From NCBI RefSeq assembly GCF_001567585.1, contig NZ_LRQV01000077.1:1-33060 (forward strand): 33,060 nt of DNA, written 5' to 3'. This DNA comes from Micromonospora rosaria (GTDB lineage Bacteria > Actinomycetota > Actinomycetes > Mycobacteriales > Micromonosporaceae). A model generated the notes under the pieces. It did not search any database and was not told where the DNA came from. It worked only from the letters and a program-made list of their open reading frames with translations. The translations under genes were made by a program, and so were the position numbers. Shown here in pieces: positions 1 to 8,042 of this stretch. How positions within the stretch are numbered: the first letter of the stretch is position 1; each line of letters starts with the position of its first letter.

Positions 1-620
1 TCGGCGTGCGACGCCTCCGGCCGCGTCCCACGCCCGGAGCGCGGTCGGGGCACGACACCGTCGGTGGTGGCCGGTGGGGAGCCCGGCTCGGTTCGTTGCA
101 ACAGGGTGGCCAGGCGGCGCAACCCCCGGTGGGCGGCGGTGCGGACCGCGCCCGGCCGGCGGCCGAGCACCCGGCCGGCGGTCTCGGCGTCCAGGCCGAC
201 CACGGCCCGCAGCAGCACCGCCTCGGCCTCCCGGGGGGGCAGGGTGGAGATCAGCGCCAGGGCCCGTTCGGTGCTGATGGTCTCGCCGGCCCGTTGCTCG
301 GTGTCGGCGTCCGCGGCCAGGTCGGCGAGGTCCTGCACCGGGACCGGCAGGGCCGGCCGGCGGCGTTGCCGGCGCAGGTGGTCCATGGCCCGGTTGCGGG
401 CGATGGTCACCGCCCAGGCCCGGAACTCGCCGCCAGAGAAGCTGGGCAGGTCCCGGGAGATCTGCAACCAGGTCTCCGAGGCGACGTCCTCCGCGTCCGT
501 GCCGACCAGCGCGGTGAGGTACCGCAGCAGGCCCGGTTGCAGGCTGCGGTACAGGTACCGGAACGCCTGCTCGTCGCCGGCGCGGGCCGCGGCGACGGCC
601 TCCCTCAGCTCACCGGTCAT
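1..620 (-). CDS. ECF-type RNA polymerase sigma factor (3' end outside window)
   Basis: The minus strand reads open from an ATG at 620 to the left edge, about 206 codons, so the C-terminus is missing. The N-terminal part matches sigma region 2: DEQAFRYLY, then ALVGTDAEDVASETWLQI, and FRAWAVTIARNRAMDHLRR, the -10 recognition and melting segment. The later part is region 4, with TLPPREAEAVLLR and a helix-turn-helix ending AVRTAAHRGLRRL. These two regions without regions 1 and 3 define the ECF group, which directs RNA polymerase to a small regulon. The tail after region 4 is Pro/Arg/Ser-rich and leaves the window. No upstream in-frame start is seen within about 100 codons of reading back, but the ribosome site (GGCGG) is weak. 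No anti-sigma gene lies on the visible side; it would have to be downstream, outside the window. Confidence 0.9.
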   Translation of the reverse strand, partial: MTGELREAVAAARAGDEQAFRYLYRSLQPGLLRYLTALVGTDAEDVASETWLQISRDLPSFSGGEFRAWAVTIARNRAMDHLRRQRRRPALPVPVQDLADLAADADTEQRAGETISTERALALISTLPPREAEAVLLRAVVGLDAETAGRVLGRRPGAVRTAAHRGLRRLATLLQRTEPGSPPATTDGVVPRPRSGRGTRPEASHA

Positions 621-1143
621 CCGCGCGCCGCCCCGCCGCCCGGTGCCGTGCCGGTCCGCCGCGACGTCCCGCCCACCGCGCGACGCGGCGTCCGGGCCTC
701 CGTCCGCACCATCCGCCCCCCGCTGCCCTGGCCCGGCCGGCCACGCCGACGGCCGCAGCGGCACGTGGCGGACGCCCGCCGGGCCCGGTCGCCGTACCGG
801 CGCCTGGGCGGGCCCGGGCCGGGCCAACGCTAGGAGTGGATCGACGATCGGACAAGACGGCACGGCCCCGGAAAAGAGTGACAATTCTCTAGCCGGCTGA
901 GCGGCGAGTCAACGTAACACCACGGGTCCACCCGACGCCACAACCGGTGCCCCACCGGTCACCGAACCGGCAATCACCAGCGCCCGGCCGGCCACACCAC
1001 GGCCTCGTGGTGACGGTCCGCGTCCAGCCGTTCACCAGGGGTTTCGGGTGCGCCCCGGCGGGGTCTCCCGCCCGCCCGGCGGGGCCCACCGGGCGGGCAC
1101 CTCGCGGTGCGCCACCGTCGCCCCCAGTGGGTACCGTAGGCGG
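621..1143. other. Divergent intergenic region, sigma factor / kinase
   Basis: This 523-nt stretch separates two divergent genes. I see no supported gene: open frames here are low-complexity Arg/Pro/Gly/Ala shadows without family resemblance. A less GC-rich patch lies at about 830-915. A hairpin with a perfect 9-bp stem (CCCGCCCGG at 1071-1079 and its complement at 1089-1097, 9-nt loop) sits about 50 nt before the kinase start. It may end upstream read-through or form a regulatory structure. Confidence 0.5.
1132..1137 (+). promoter_or_regulatory. Candidate -10 box for leaderless kinase transcript
   Basis: TACCGT matches the actinobacterial -10 pattern TANNNT and ends 6 nt before the GTG at 1144. 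Transcription would therefore start at or next to the start codon. No convincing -35 box and no strong Shine-Dalgarno sequence are visible, which fits a leaderless mRNA. Confidence 0.4.
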
Positions 1144-2553
1144 GTGTTGTCTTCGGAGGTCGTACTCAGCGGGCGTTACCGCTTGGACGAACGTGTCGCC
1201 ACCGGCGGCATGGGTGACGTCTGGCAGGGGACGGACCTGGTGCTCGGTCGCCAGGTCGCGGTCAAGGTCCTGCTGCCCGCACTGGTCTCCGACCCGGACT
1301 TCATCGCCCGGTTCCGGGCCGAGGCCCGGATCATGGCGGCGTTGCGCCACCCCGGCATCGTCCAGGTCTACGACTGCGGCGAGGACCAGCTCTCCGACGG
1401 CGGGCGCGCCGACTACCTGGTCATGGAGTTCGTCGAGGGGCAGCCGCTGTCCAAGCGGATCGAGGCCGCCGGCCGCCTCGACGTCGGCGAGACGATGTCG
1501 GTGGTCGCCCAGGCGGCCCAGGCCCTGCACGCCGCGCACAGCGGCGGCATCGTGCACCGCGACGTCAAGCCGAGCAACCTGCTGGTCCAGGCCGACGGCA
1601 CGGTCGTCCTGGTCGACTTCGGGGTGGCCCGCTCGACGAACGTGACCAGCATCACGAGCACCAACGCGGTGCCGGGCACCGCGCTCTACATGGCCCCCGA
1701 GCAGGCGGCCGGGCGGCCGGTGACCGGCGCGACGGACATCTACGCGCTGGGCGCGGTGGCCTACTGCTGCCTCACCGGCGCCCCGCCGTTCACCGGCGAC
1801 AACCCGTTGCAGGTGGCGGTGCGGCACCTGGACGACGAGCCGCCGCCGCTGCCCGACGAGATCCCGCTCGCGGTCCGGACGCTGGTGCTGCGGGCCCTGG
1901 CGAAGGACCCGGCCGAGCGCTTCCCGACCGGCGCGCAGATGGCCGAGGCGGCGCGGGCCGCGCTGGCCGACGGCGACGTCGCCACGGCGATGGTCGCCGC
2001 CGCGCCGGTCCGGCCCCGGGGCGGTCTCGACCCGCACACCCGCACCGACCCGCCGGTCGGGGCGCGGGTCGCCACCGGCGGGCGCAAGCCGCGCCGGGGC
2101 ACGCTGATCGGCGCGGCCGTGGCGGTGCTGGTGGCGTTGGGGGCGCTCGGCGCAGCCCTGGGCGCGACCGGCACCGTCGGCGACGGCGAACAGGGCGTGG
2201 AGATCCAGGACACCGCACCGGCGACGGTGCCGTCCACGGTGCCGGAGCAGACCGAGGACGCCGAGGAGCCCACCGTCGAGCGGGAGCGCCCGGTCCGGCC
2301 GGCCAACCCGACGGGCCGTCCCTCGGCCGAGCCCACCCCGTCGCCCACCCCGGAGCCGTCGCCCAGCGCCGAGCCGACGCCGACGCGGTTCCCGTCCCGG
2401 CCGCCGGCCACCTCCGCCGCCCCGACCACGAGCGCGCCCTCCCCCACCGAGCCGGGGCCGGAGCCGAGCAACCCGCCGGTGGACCCGCCGCCGAGCACCG
2501 AGGGGACCGGCGGGGGCGGAAGCGGCGGCGGGGCGCCCCACGCGCCCCGATAA
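1144..2553 (+). CDS. Membrane-anchored Ser/Thr protein kinase (Hanks type, PknB-like)
   Basis: A 469-residue eukaryotic-like kinase. Residues 11-280 form the catalytic domain: glycine loop VATGGMGDVW (18-27), ATP-binding Lys41 in VAVKVL, catalytic loop HRDVKPSN with Asp140, metal-binding DFG at 158-160 and the APEQA segment. The activation loop carries several Thr/Ser (STNVTSITSTNAVPGT), likely autophosphorylation sites. A single membrane helix lies at about 320-342 after a basic stretch. The external part is a Pro/Thr/Ser/Glu-rich tail ending in Gly-rich sequence. It has no PASTA repeats, so the ligand is unknown. The frame is open further upstream to 1048, but GTG 1144 was chosen because the kinase fold begins there and a -10 box sits just before it. 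The gene lies 78 nt before the dehydrogenase on the same strand, so a functional link to envelope polysaccharide is possible but unproven. Confidence 0.93.
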   Translation: MLSSEVVLSGRYRLDERVATGGMGDVWQGTDLVLGRQVAVKVLLPALVSDPDFIARFRAEARIMAALRHPGIVQVYDCGEDQLSDGGRADYLVMEFVEGQPLSKRIEAAGRLDVGETMSVVAQAAQALHAAHSGGIVHRDVKPSNLLVQADGTVVLVDFGVARSTNVTSITSTNAVPGTALYMAPEQAAGRPVTGATDIYALGAVAYCCLTGAPPFTGDNPLQVAVRHLDDEPPPLPDEIPLAVRTLVLRALAKDPAERFPTGAQMAEAARAALADGDVATAMVAAAPVRPRGGLDPHTRTDPPVGARVATGGRKPRRGTLIGAAVAVLVALGALGAALGATGTVGDGEQGVEIQDTAPATVPSTVPEQTEDAEEPTVERERPVRPANPTGRPSAEPTPSPTPEPSPSAEPTPTRFPSRPPATSAAPTTSAPSPTEPGPEPSNPPVDPPPSTEGTGGGGSGGGAPHAPR

Positions 2554-2631
2554 TCCCAAACCGGACGTACGACCGCGTATCTCTCTCTAGGCTGATAAGC
2601 AGGCACTTTCCAACCTGCTGTGGAGGCCCGG

Positions 2632-3894
2632 GTGAACGTCGAGAAGCTGGTCGTCATCGGTCAGGGGTACGTCGGCCTGCCCCTGGCCATCCGCGCCGTG
2701 GAAGCGGGACTGGACGTGGTGGGTCTCGACGTCGACGGCGGCCGGATCAAGCGGCTCGCGCACGGTGACTCCTTCGTCGAGGACATCACCACCGCCCGCC
2801 TCGGCCGCGCGCTGGCCAGCGGCCGGTACCACCCGAGCACCGAGTACGCCGACGCCGAGGGTTTCGACATCTGCGTGATCACGGTGCCCACCCCGCTGCG
2901 CGACGGCACCCCCGACCTCAGCTTCGTCGAGCAGGCCGGCACCGGCATCGGCCCGTACGTGCGGCGCGGCACCACCGTGATCCTGGAGTCGACGACGTAC
3001 CCGGGCACCACCGACGAGCTGCTGCGCCCGCTGCTGGAGTCGGCCAGCGGGCTGCACAGCCCGGGCGACTTCCACCTCGGGTACAGCCCGGAGCGGATCG
3101 ACCCGGGCAACCCGACCTGGCGGCTGGAGAACACCCCGAAGGTGGTCTCCGGGCTGGACGAGGCGGCGCTGCACCGGGTCGACGCGTTCTACCGCCGGCT
3201 GGTGGAGCGGACCGTCCCGGTGGACTCGACCCGGGTGGCCGAGCTGACCAAGCTGATCGAGAACACCTTCCGCCAGGTCAACATCGGCCTGATCAACGAG
3301 CTGACGATGCTCTCGCACCACCTGGGCATCGACGTGTGGCAGGCCATCGAGGCGGCCGAGACCAAGCCGTTCGGCTTCATGCCGTTCCGCCCCGGCCCCG
3401 GGGTGGGCGGGCACTGCCTGCCGATCGACCCGTGCTACCTGTCCTGGCAGGTCCGGCGGAAGCTGGGCCGGCAGTTCCGCTTCATCGAACTGGCCAACGA
3501 CATCAACCACGAGATGCCCGAACACGTCGCCCAGCGGGTGATGGCCGGGCTGAACCGGGCCGGGCGGGCGGTCACCGGCGCCCGGTTGCTGCTGCTGGGG
3601 CTGGCGTACAAGCGCAACACCGGGGACATGCGGGACTCCCCCGCCGTGGAGGTGGCCCACCTGCTGCGGGCGCTCGGCGCGCAGGTGCACGCGGTGGAGC
3701 CGTACGCCGAGGCGCAGCACCTGCCGGACGGGGTGACCGTGGTGGAGCTGACCGAGGCGCAGGTGCGCCGCGCCGACGCCGTGGTGGTGGTGACCGACCA
3801 CGACTGCTTCGACTACGACCTGGTCTCCCGGCACGCCCGGTACGTCTTCGACGCCCGCAACCGCTGCCGGGGGCCGGCCGTCGAACGACTCTGA
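2632..3894 (+). CDS. UDP-sugar 6-dehydrogenase (UDP-GlcNAc/UDP-ManNAc dehydrogenase-like)
   Basis: A 420-residue NAD-dependent nucleotide-sugar dehydrogenase, which oxidises the C6 hydroxyl of a UDP-sugar to a carboxylate in two steps for cell-surface glycan synthesis. The N-terminal Rossmann fold has VVIGQGYVGLPLA. The substrate-binding core shows VPTPL, ESTTYPGTT and SPERIDPG. The catalytic cysteine is Cys262 in GGHCLPIDP, and the C-terminal domain has LGLAYKRNTGDMRDSPA. ESTTYPGTT and the KPFGFMPF stretch before the Cys motif resemble the WbpA/TviB (N-acetylhexosamine) branch more than UDP-glucose dehydrogenase; the exact substrate is an inference. GTG 2632 is preferred because GGAGG at 2622-2626 lies 5 nt before it. 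An in-frame GTG at 2620 would start upstream of that site. No partner epimerase or glycosyltransferase is adjacent. Confidence 0.92.
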   Translation: MNVEKLVVIGQGYVGLPLAIRAVEAGLDVVGLDVDGGRIKRLAHGDSFVEDITTARLGRALASGRYHPSTEYADAEGFDICVITVPTPLRDGTPDLSFVEQAGTGIGPYVRRGTTVILESTTYPGTTDELLRPLLESASGLHSPGDFHLGYSPERIDPGNPTWRLENTPKVVSGLDEAALHRVDAFYRRLVERTVPVDSTRVAELTKLIENTFRQVNIGLINELTMLSHHLGIDVWQAIEAAETKPFGFMPFRPGPGVGGHCLPIDPCYLSWQVRRKLGRQFRFIELANDINHEMPEHVAQRVMAGLNRAGRAVTGARLLLLGLAYKRNTGDMRDSPAVEVAHLLRALGAQVHAVEPYAEAQHLPDGVTVVELTEAQVRRADAVVVVTDHDCFDYDLVSRHARYVFDARNRCRGPAVERL

Positions 3895-3912
3895 CCCACC
3901 CCCACCCGGACA

Positions 3913-3958
3913 CCGGTGCGGGCGGTGCGGGGCGATCCCCCCGCACCGCCCGCACCGG
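3913..3958. terminator. Strong bidirectional hairpin terminator
   Basis: The arms at 3913-3932 and 3939-3958 are perfectly complementary over 20 bp, with a 6-nt loop. It begins 18 nt after the dehydrogenase stop and ends 4 nt before the stop of the convergent ABC permease. It has no U-tract, as is usual in actinomycetes. Confidence 0.85.
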
Positions 3959-3962
3959 CACC

Positions 3963-6449
3963 TCACTCCGCGCCCAGCGCCTGGACCACCGGCCGGGACA
4001 GCGCCCGCCGGGCCGGCAGGACCGAGGCGACCAACGCCGCCAGCACCGCGACGGCGAGGATCCCGGCGAGCTGCCCCCACGGCAGCACCAGGCCGAAGTC
4101 GCCGCCCAGCTCGGCCAGGAGGGCCATCGTGCCCGCGCCCACGCCGACGCCCAGGGCCACCCCGAGCACCGCGCCCACCAGGGCGGTGAGCACCGCCTCG
4201 ACGGCGAGCATCGCCCGCATCCGGCCCCGGGTCAGCCCCACCGCCCGCAGCACCGCGTTCTCCCGGGTCCGCTCCAGCACCGACAGGCTCAGCGTGTTGG
4301 CCACCCCGACCAGGGCGATCACCACCGCCAGGCCGAGCAGCGCCACCACGAAGGCGAGCAGCATGTCCACCGTGCCGGTGAGCATCCGCTTGTACGCCGC
4401 CTGGTCCATCAGGTTGACCGTCGGGTACCCGGCCAGCACCTCCTCGACCGCGGTCCGCGCCGAGGCGGCCGACACCCCCTCGGCGGGGTCGACCTCGGCC
4501 AGGTAGCCCCGCTGCCCGGGGAAGAGCCGGTCGAAGTCGGCAGCGGCCAGCTCGACCCGGTACCCGGCCGGCGCCGACCCGCCGAACGCCGACGGCGCGA
4601 CGGTGACCACGGCGGCCACCTCGAACGACCGTCCGTGCAGGGTGACCCGGTCGCCGGTGGACCAGCCCCGGGCCCGGGCCAGCTCACGGTGCACCAGCAC
4701 CCGGCCCGGGCCCAGCCGCTGCACCGTCCCGGAGTCCACCCCGGCCAGGGTCCGGCCGACCAGCGCCGGGTGGGCGGCCCGGTACTCGACGCCGTCGACG
4801 ACCGTGCCGCGCTGCTCGTGCGCCACGCCCACCTCCGGGCGTGCGGCGAGGTCGTCGACCAGCCCGGCGGGCAGGTCGCCGCCGACCCCGGTGACCAGGA
4901 AGTCCGCCCCGACCTGGGCGTCCACGCTGCGTTCGATGCCCACCTTGGTGCTCTGCGCGCCGATCACGAAGGACGACACCAGGCCGATCCCGATCACCAG
5001 CGCGGTCGCCGTCGCGGCGACCCGCCGGGGATTGCGGACCGCGTTCGCCACGGCCAGGCCGGCGGTGGCCCCGACCAGCCACCGGGCGGGCGCGCCGAGC
5101 ACCCGGACCAGCGCCGGCACCAGCACCGGGCCGAACAGGACGACGCCGAGGAAGCCCAGCACCCCGCCGAGCGCGACCAGCAGGACCTGACCGGCCGGGG
5201 CGGCGCCAGCCAGCGCCGCGACCCCGGCGGCGAGGACCAGCGCGCCGACGACCAGGCGTACCCGGCCGGCGGGGCGGGTGACCTGCACGGCCGCGTCGGT
5301 CAGCGCGGCCACCGGGGCGACCCGGGTGCCCTGCCAGGCCGGGACGCAGGCCGCGCCGAGGGTGAGCACGGTGCCGGCGGCGAGGCAGCCCGCCACGGTC
5401 GCCGGGGTGACGGTGAGCGTCCCGGCCAGCGGGGTGGCCAGCGCACCCAGCAGCGCGGTCAGGCCCGCCGCCAGCCCGGCCCCCACCAGCACCCCGAGCG
5501 CGGAGGCGACCAGCCCGACCACGGCGGACTCCAGCAGCGTCGCCCGGAACACCTGCCCCCGGGTGGCGCCGACCAGGCGCAGCAGCGCGGTCCGGCGGGT
5601 GCGCTGGGCGAGCACGATGGTGAAGGTGTTGGCGATGACGAACGCGGCCACCACCACCGCCACCCCGGCGAAGGTCAGCAGCACCAGGTTGAACTGGCGC
5701 AGGTCGCGGACCGCGTCGGCGACCGCCGCGTCGAGGATCGCCTGCCGGTGCCGCACGGTGGTGCCCGCCCCGGCCACCTCGGCGATCCGCTCGGCGAGCA
5801 CGGTATCGGCGACCCCCGGCCCGGCGGCCACCATGATCCGGCCGTAGCCGTCCCCGCCGGTGACGGCGAGCGCGTCGGCGCCGACCAGGCCGATGAACGG
5901 GCCGCCGACGTCCCGCGTGGTGTCGGCCACGTCGACCGTGCCGACCAGGGTGTACGGGCGGGCCGCCCCGCTGTCGCCGCCGACGCGCACCGGAGTGCCG
6001 AGGGTGAAGCCCTCGTCGGCCACGGTCCCGGCGTCGAGCACCACCTCGCCGGGGCGGGTTGGCAGCCGCCCGGCCACCACGTCGTACGACTGCAGGGCCG
6101 GGTCGGTGGGGATGGCGGCGAGGAACCCGAATCCGAGCACCGGGCGGCCGTCGGCGCCGACCACCCCGGCGGTCCCGGTCAGCTCCCCCTCGGCGGCGCG
6201 CACCCCGTCGACCGCGCGGACCCGCTCGACCAGCGACGGCGGGATCGGGTCCCGTTCGGCGTAGACGCCGACGTCGGTGTGCCGGTCGAAGGTGCCGGCC
6301 CGCTCGTACGCGCCGGCCCGCATCCCGTCGATGAAGATCAACGTACCGGCGACGAAGGCCACGCCGAGCACCACGGCCAGGGCGGAGAGCAGCATCCGCA
6401 GCGCCTCGGCGCGCAGCGAGCGCAGGGTCAGGCGGAGCACGCCGGTCAC
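3963..6449 (-). CDS. ABC transporter permease, FtsX/MacB fold with two permease domains
   Basis: An 828-residue membrane protein. An N-terminal helix (about 20-42) follows a short cytoplasmic start and leads to a large periplasmic-type domain (MacB core). Then come helices around LVLLTFAGVAVVVAAFVIA, a middle set of helices, a second external domain, and the C-terminal FtsX block with ANTLSLSVLERTRE followed by VLRAVGLTRGRMR. Two FtsX domains in one chain are typical of actinobacterial exporters with a separate ATPase, which use ATP to pull lipids, peptides or drugs from the membrane rather than to import solutes. The GTG start at 6449 overlaps the ATPase stop by 4 nt (GTGA), implying coupled translation. 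The open frame continues upstream to 7283 only because it shadows the ATPase. The substrate is not predictable. Confidence 0.92.
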   Translation of the reverse strand: MTGVLRLTLRSLRAEALRMLLSALAVVLGVAFVAGTLIFIDGMRAGAYERAGTFDRHTDVGVYAERDPIPPSLVERVRAVDGVRAAEGELTGTAGVVGADGRPVLGFGFLAAIPTDPALQSYDVVAGRLPTRPGEVVLDAGTVADEGFTLGTPVRVGGDSGAARPYTLVGTVDVADTTRDVGGPFIGLVGADALAVTGGDGYGRIMVAAGPGVADTVLAERIAEVAGAGTTVRHRQAILDAAVADAVRDLRQFNLVLLTFAGVAVVVAAFVIANTFTIVLAQRTRRTALLRLVGATRGQVFRATLLESAVVGLVASALGVLVGAGLAAGLTALLGALATPLAGTLTVTPATVAGCLAAGTVLTLGAACVPAWQGTRVAPVAALTDAAVQVTRPAGRVRLVVGALVLAAGVAALAGAAPAGQVLLVALGGVLGFLGVVLFGPVLVPALVRVLGAPARWLVGATAGLAVANAVRNPRRVAATATALVIGIGLVSSFVIGAQSTKVGIERSVDAQVGADFLVTGVGGDLPAGLVDDLAARPEVGVAHEQRGTVVDGVEYRAAHPALVGRTLAGVDSGTVQRLGPGRVLVHRELARARGWSTGDRVTLHGRSFEVAAVVTVAPSAFGGSAPAGYRVELAAADFDRLFPGQRGYLAEVDPAEGVSAASARTAVEEVLAGYPTVNLMDQAAYKRMLTGTVDMLLAFVVALLGLAVVIALVGVANTLSLSVLERTRENAVLRAVGLTRGRMRAMLAVEAVLTALVGAVLGVALGVGVGAGTMALLAELGGDFGLVLPWGQLAGILAVAVLAALVASVLPARRALSRPVVQALGAE

Positions 6450-7225
6450 CGCCCCGCCGCCGGCGCGCCGGCCGGGTCGAGGTGGGCGAGGGCGTCCAGG
6501 ACCCGCTCGGCGGTCGGCGCGGTCAGCTCCCGTACCAGCCGGCCGTCGGCCAGGAAGACCACCCGGTCGGCGCGGGCGGCGGCGACCGGGTCGTGGGTCA
6601 CCATCGCCACCGACTGCCCGAGGGTGTCGACCGCCTCGCGCAGCAGCCGGAGCACCTCGGCCCCGGCGCGGGAGTCCAGGTTGCCGGTGGGCTCGTCGGC
6701 GAAGACCACCCACGGCTTGGTGATCAGGGCGCGGGCCACCGCGACCCGCTGCTGCTGGCCGCCGGAGAGCTCGGCCGGGCGGTGCCGCAGCCGGTCGGCC
6801 AACCCGACCGCGGCCACCACCTGACGCAGCCACGCCGGGTCGGCGCGCCGGCCGGCGATGGCCAGCGGCAGCACGATGTTCTCCTCGGCGCTGAGCGCGG
6901 GCAGCAGGTTGAACCTCTGGAACACGAACCCGACCCGGTCCCGGCGCAGCAGGGTCAGCCGCCGGTCGTCGAGGCGGCCCAGGTCGGCGTCGCCGATCCG
7001 GACCGAGCCGGCGGTGGGCCGGTCCAGCCCGGCCAGGCAGTGCATCAGCGTCGACTTGCCGGAGCCGGACGGCCCCATGATGGCGGTGAATCGGCCGGCG
7101 GCGACGTCGACGTCGACACCGTCGAGGGCGACGACGGCGGACGGACCGCTGCCGTACCGCTTGACCAGGCCCCGGGCGGTGACGGCGACCCCGGCGGTGG
7201 CGTGGACGGGTGCTGCGACGGACAC
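6446..7225 (-). CDS. ABC transporter ATP-binding protein, LolD/MacB type
   Basis: A 259-residue nucleotide-binding subunit. Walker A is GPSGSGKST (51-59), the Q-loop is in FVFQRFNLLP, the signature is LSGGQ (153-157), Walker B is VVFADEP with catalytic Glu178, the D-loop is GNLDS and the switch His is in VTHDP. FQRFNLLPALSAEENI and ADEPTGNLDS are characteristic of the LolD/MacB/FtsE group, which works with FtsX-fold permeases. GTG 7225 was chosen because GGGGAG lies 7 nt upstream. The gene is followed directly by its permease with a 4-nt overlap. It lies 133 nt downstream of the RR1 gene on the same strand, so RR1 probably controls it, a common arrangement for this transporter class. Confidence 0.95.
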   Translation of the reverse strand: MSVAAPVHATAGVAVTARGLVKRYGSGPSAVVALDGVDVDVAAGRFTAIMGPSGSGKSTLMHCLAGLDRPTAGSVRIGDADLGRLDDRRLTLLRRDRVGFVFQRFNLLPALSAEENIVLPLAIAGRRADPAWLRQVVAAVGLADRLRHRPAELSGGQQQRVAVARALITKPWVVFADEPTGNLDSRAGAEVLRLLREAVDTLGQSVAMVTHDPVAAARADRVVFLADGRLVRELTAPTAERVLDALAHLDPAGAPAAGR

Positions 7226-7358
7226 GGTGGAACTCCCCGTACGGATGGTGGGTCTGGGACGTCTCCGACGCTATGGCCGGCACCCACCCGCCGAGATCAA
7301 CCCGGACGCTCGACCCGGGTACGCCGCGGGTCGCCCGCCCCGGCCCCCCTCGTACGCC

Positions 7359-8042
7359 TCAGGTCGTACGCCGACTCTCCCCGCCGGGGGTGACCAGCCC
7401 GCTCTCGTACGCCAGCACCACCGCCTGCACCCGGTCGCGCAGCCGCAGCTTGGCCAGGATCCGCCCGACGTGCGTCTTCACCGTCGCCTCGGCGACGTGC
7501 ACCCGGGCGGCGATCTCCGCGTTGGACAGGCCCTGCGCGACCAGCAGCAGGACCTCCCGTTCCCGCTCGGTGAGCTGGGCCAGCCGGGGGTCCTCGCCGG
7601 GGCCGGGGCCGAGCTGGCCGGCGAACCGGTCGAGCAGCCGCCGGGTGATGGGCGGGGCGACCACCGAGTCGCCCCGGGCGACCACCCGGATCGCGGCGAG
7701 CAGCTCCTCCGGGGGGACGTTCTTGAGCAGGAAGCCGCTCGCCCCGGCGCGCAGCGCGGCGAACGCGTCGGCCTCGGTGTCGAACGTGGTCAGCACCAGC
7801 ACCCGGGGTGGACCGGCCGGCCGGTCGGCGCAGAGCCGCCGGGTGGCCTCCACCCCGTCCATGGTCGGCATCCGCACGTCCATCACCACCACGTCGGCCT
7901 CGACGCGGGACAGCACCCGCAGCGCGTCCGCCCCGTCGATCGCCTCGCCGACCACCTCCAGGTCGGGCTGGGAGCCCAGCACCATCCGGAAGCCGGCGCG
8001 CACCAGCGCCTGGTCGTCCACGATCACCACCCGGACCGTCAT
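7359..8042 (-). CDS. Two-component response regulator, NarL/LuxR family (RR1)
   Basis: A 227-residue response regulator. The receiver domain (about 3-120) has the acidic pocket VDD (8-10), phospho-acceptor Asp55 in VVMDVRMP, the Thr-containing LTTF strand and the conserved Lys in FLLKNV. The C-terminal LuxR-type helix-turn-helix (about 155-215) begins LTEREREVLLLVAQGLSN and contains EATVKTHVGRILAKL. Such proteins dimerise on phosphorylation and bind promoter DNA. The ATG at 8042 overlaps the kinase stop by 4 nt (ATGA), so HK1 and RR1 are a translationally coupled pair. Likely targets are its own operon and the ABC exporter genes just downstream; this is inferred from position. Confidence 0.96.
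   Translation of the reverse strand: MTVRVVIVDDQALVRAGFRMVLGSQPDLEVVGEAIDGADALRVLSRVEADVVVMDVRMPTMDGVEATRRLCADRPAGPPRVLVLTTFDTEADAFAALRAGASGFLLKNVPPEELLAAIRVVARGDSVVAPPITRRLLDRFAGQLGPGPGEDPRLAQLTEREREVLLLVAQGLSNAEIAARVHVAEATVKTHVGRILAKLRLRDRVQAVVLAYESGLVTPGGESRRTT

Noticed and set aside
610..855. 81-codon minus-strand open frame upstream of the sigma factor
   Set aside because: Different frame from the sigma gene, Arg/Gly/Ala low complexity and no ribosome site.
3336..6824. Very long plus-strand open frame across the ABC permease
   Set aside because: The translation is Gly/Arg/Gln/His/Ala-rich low complexity, antisense to clearly homologous permease and ATPase genes.
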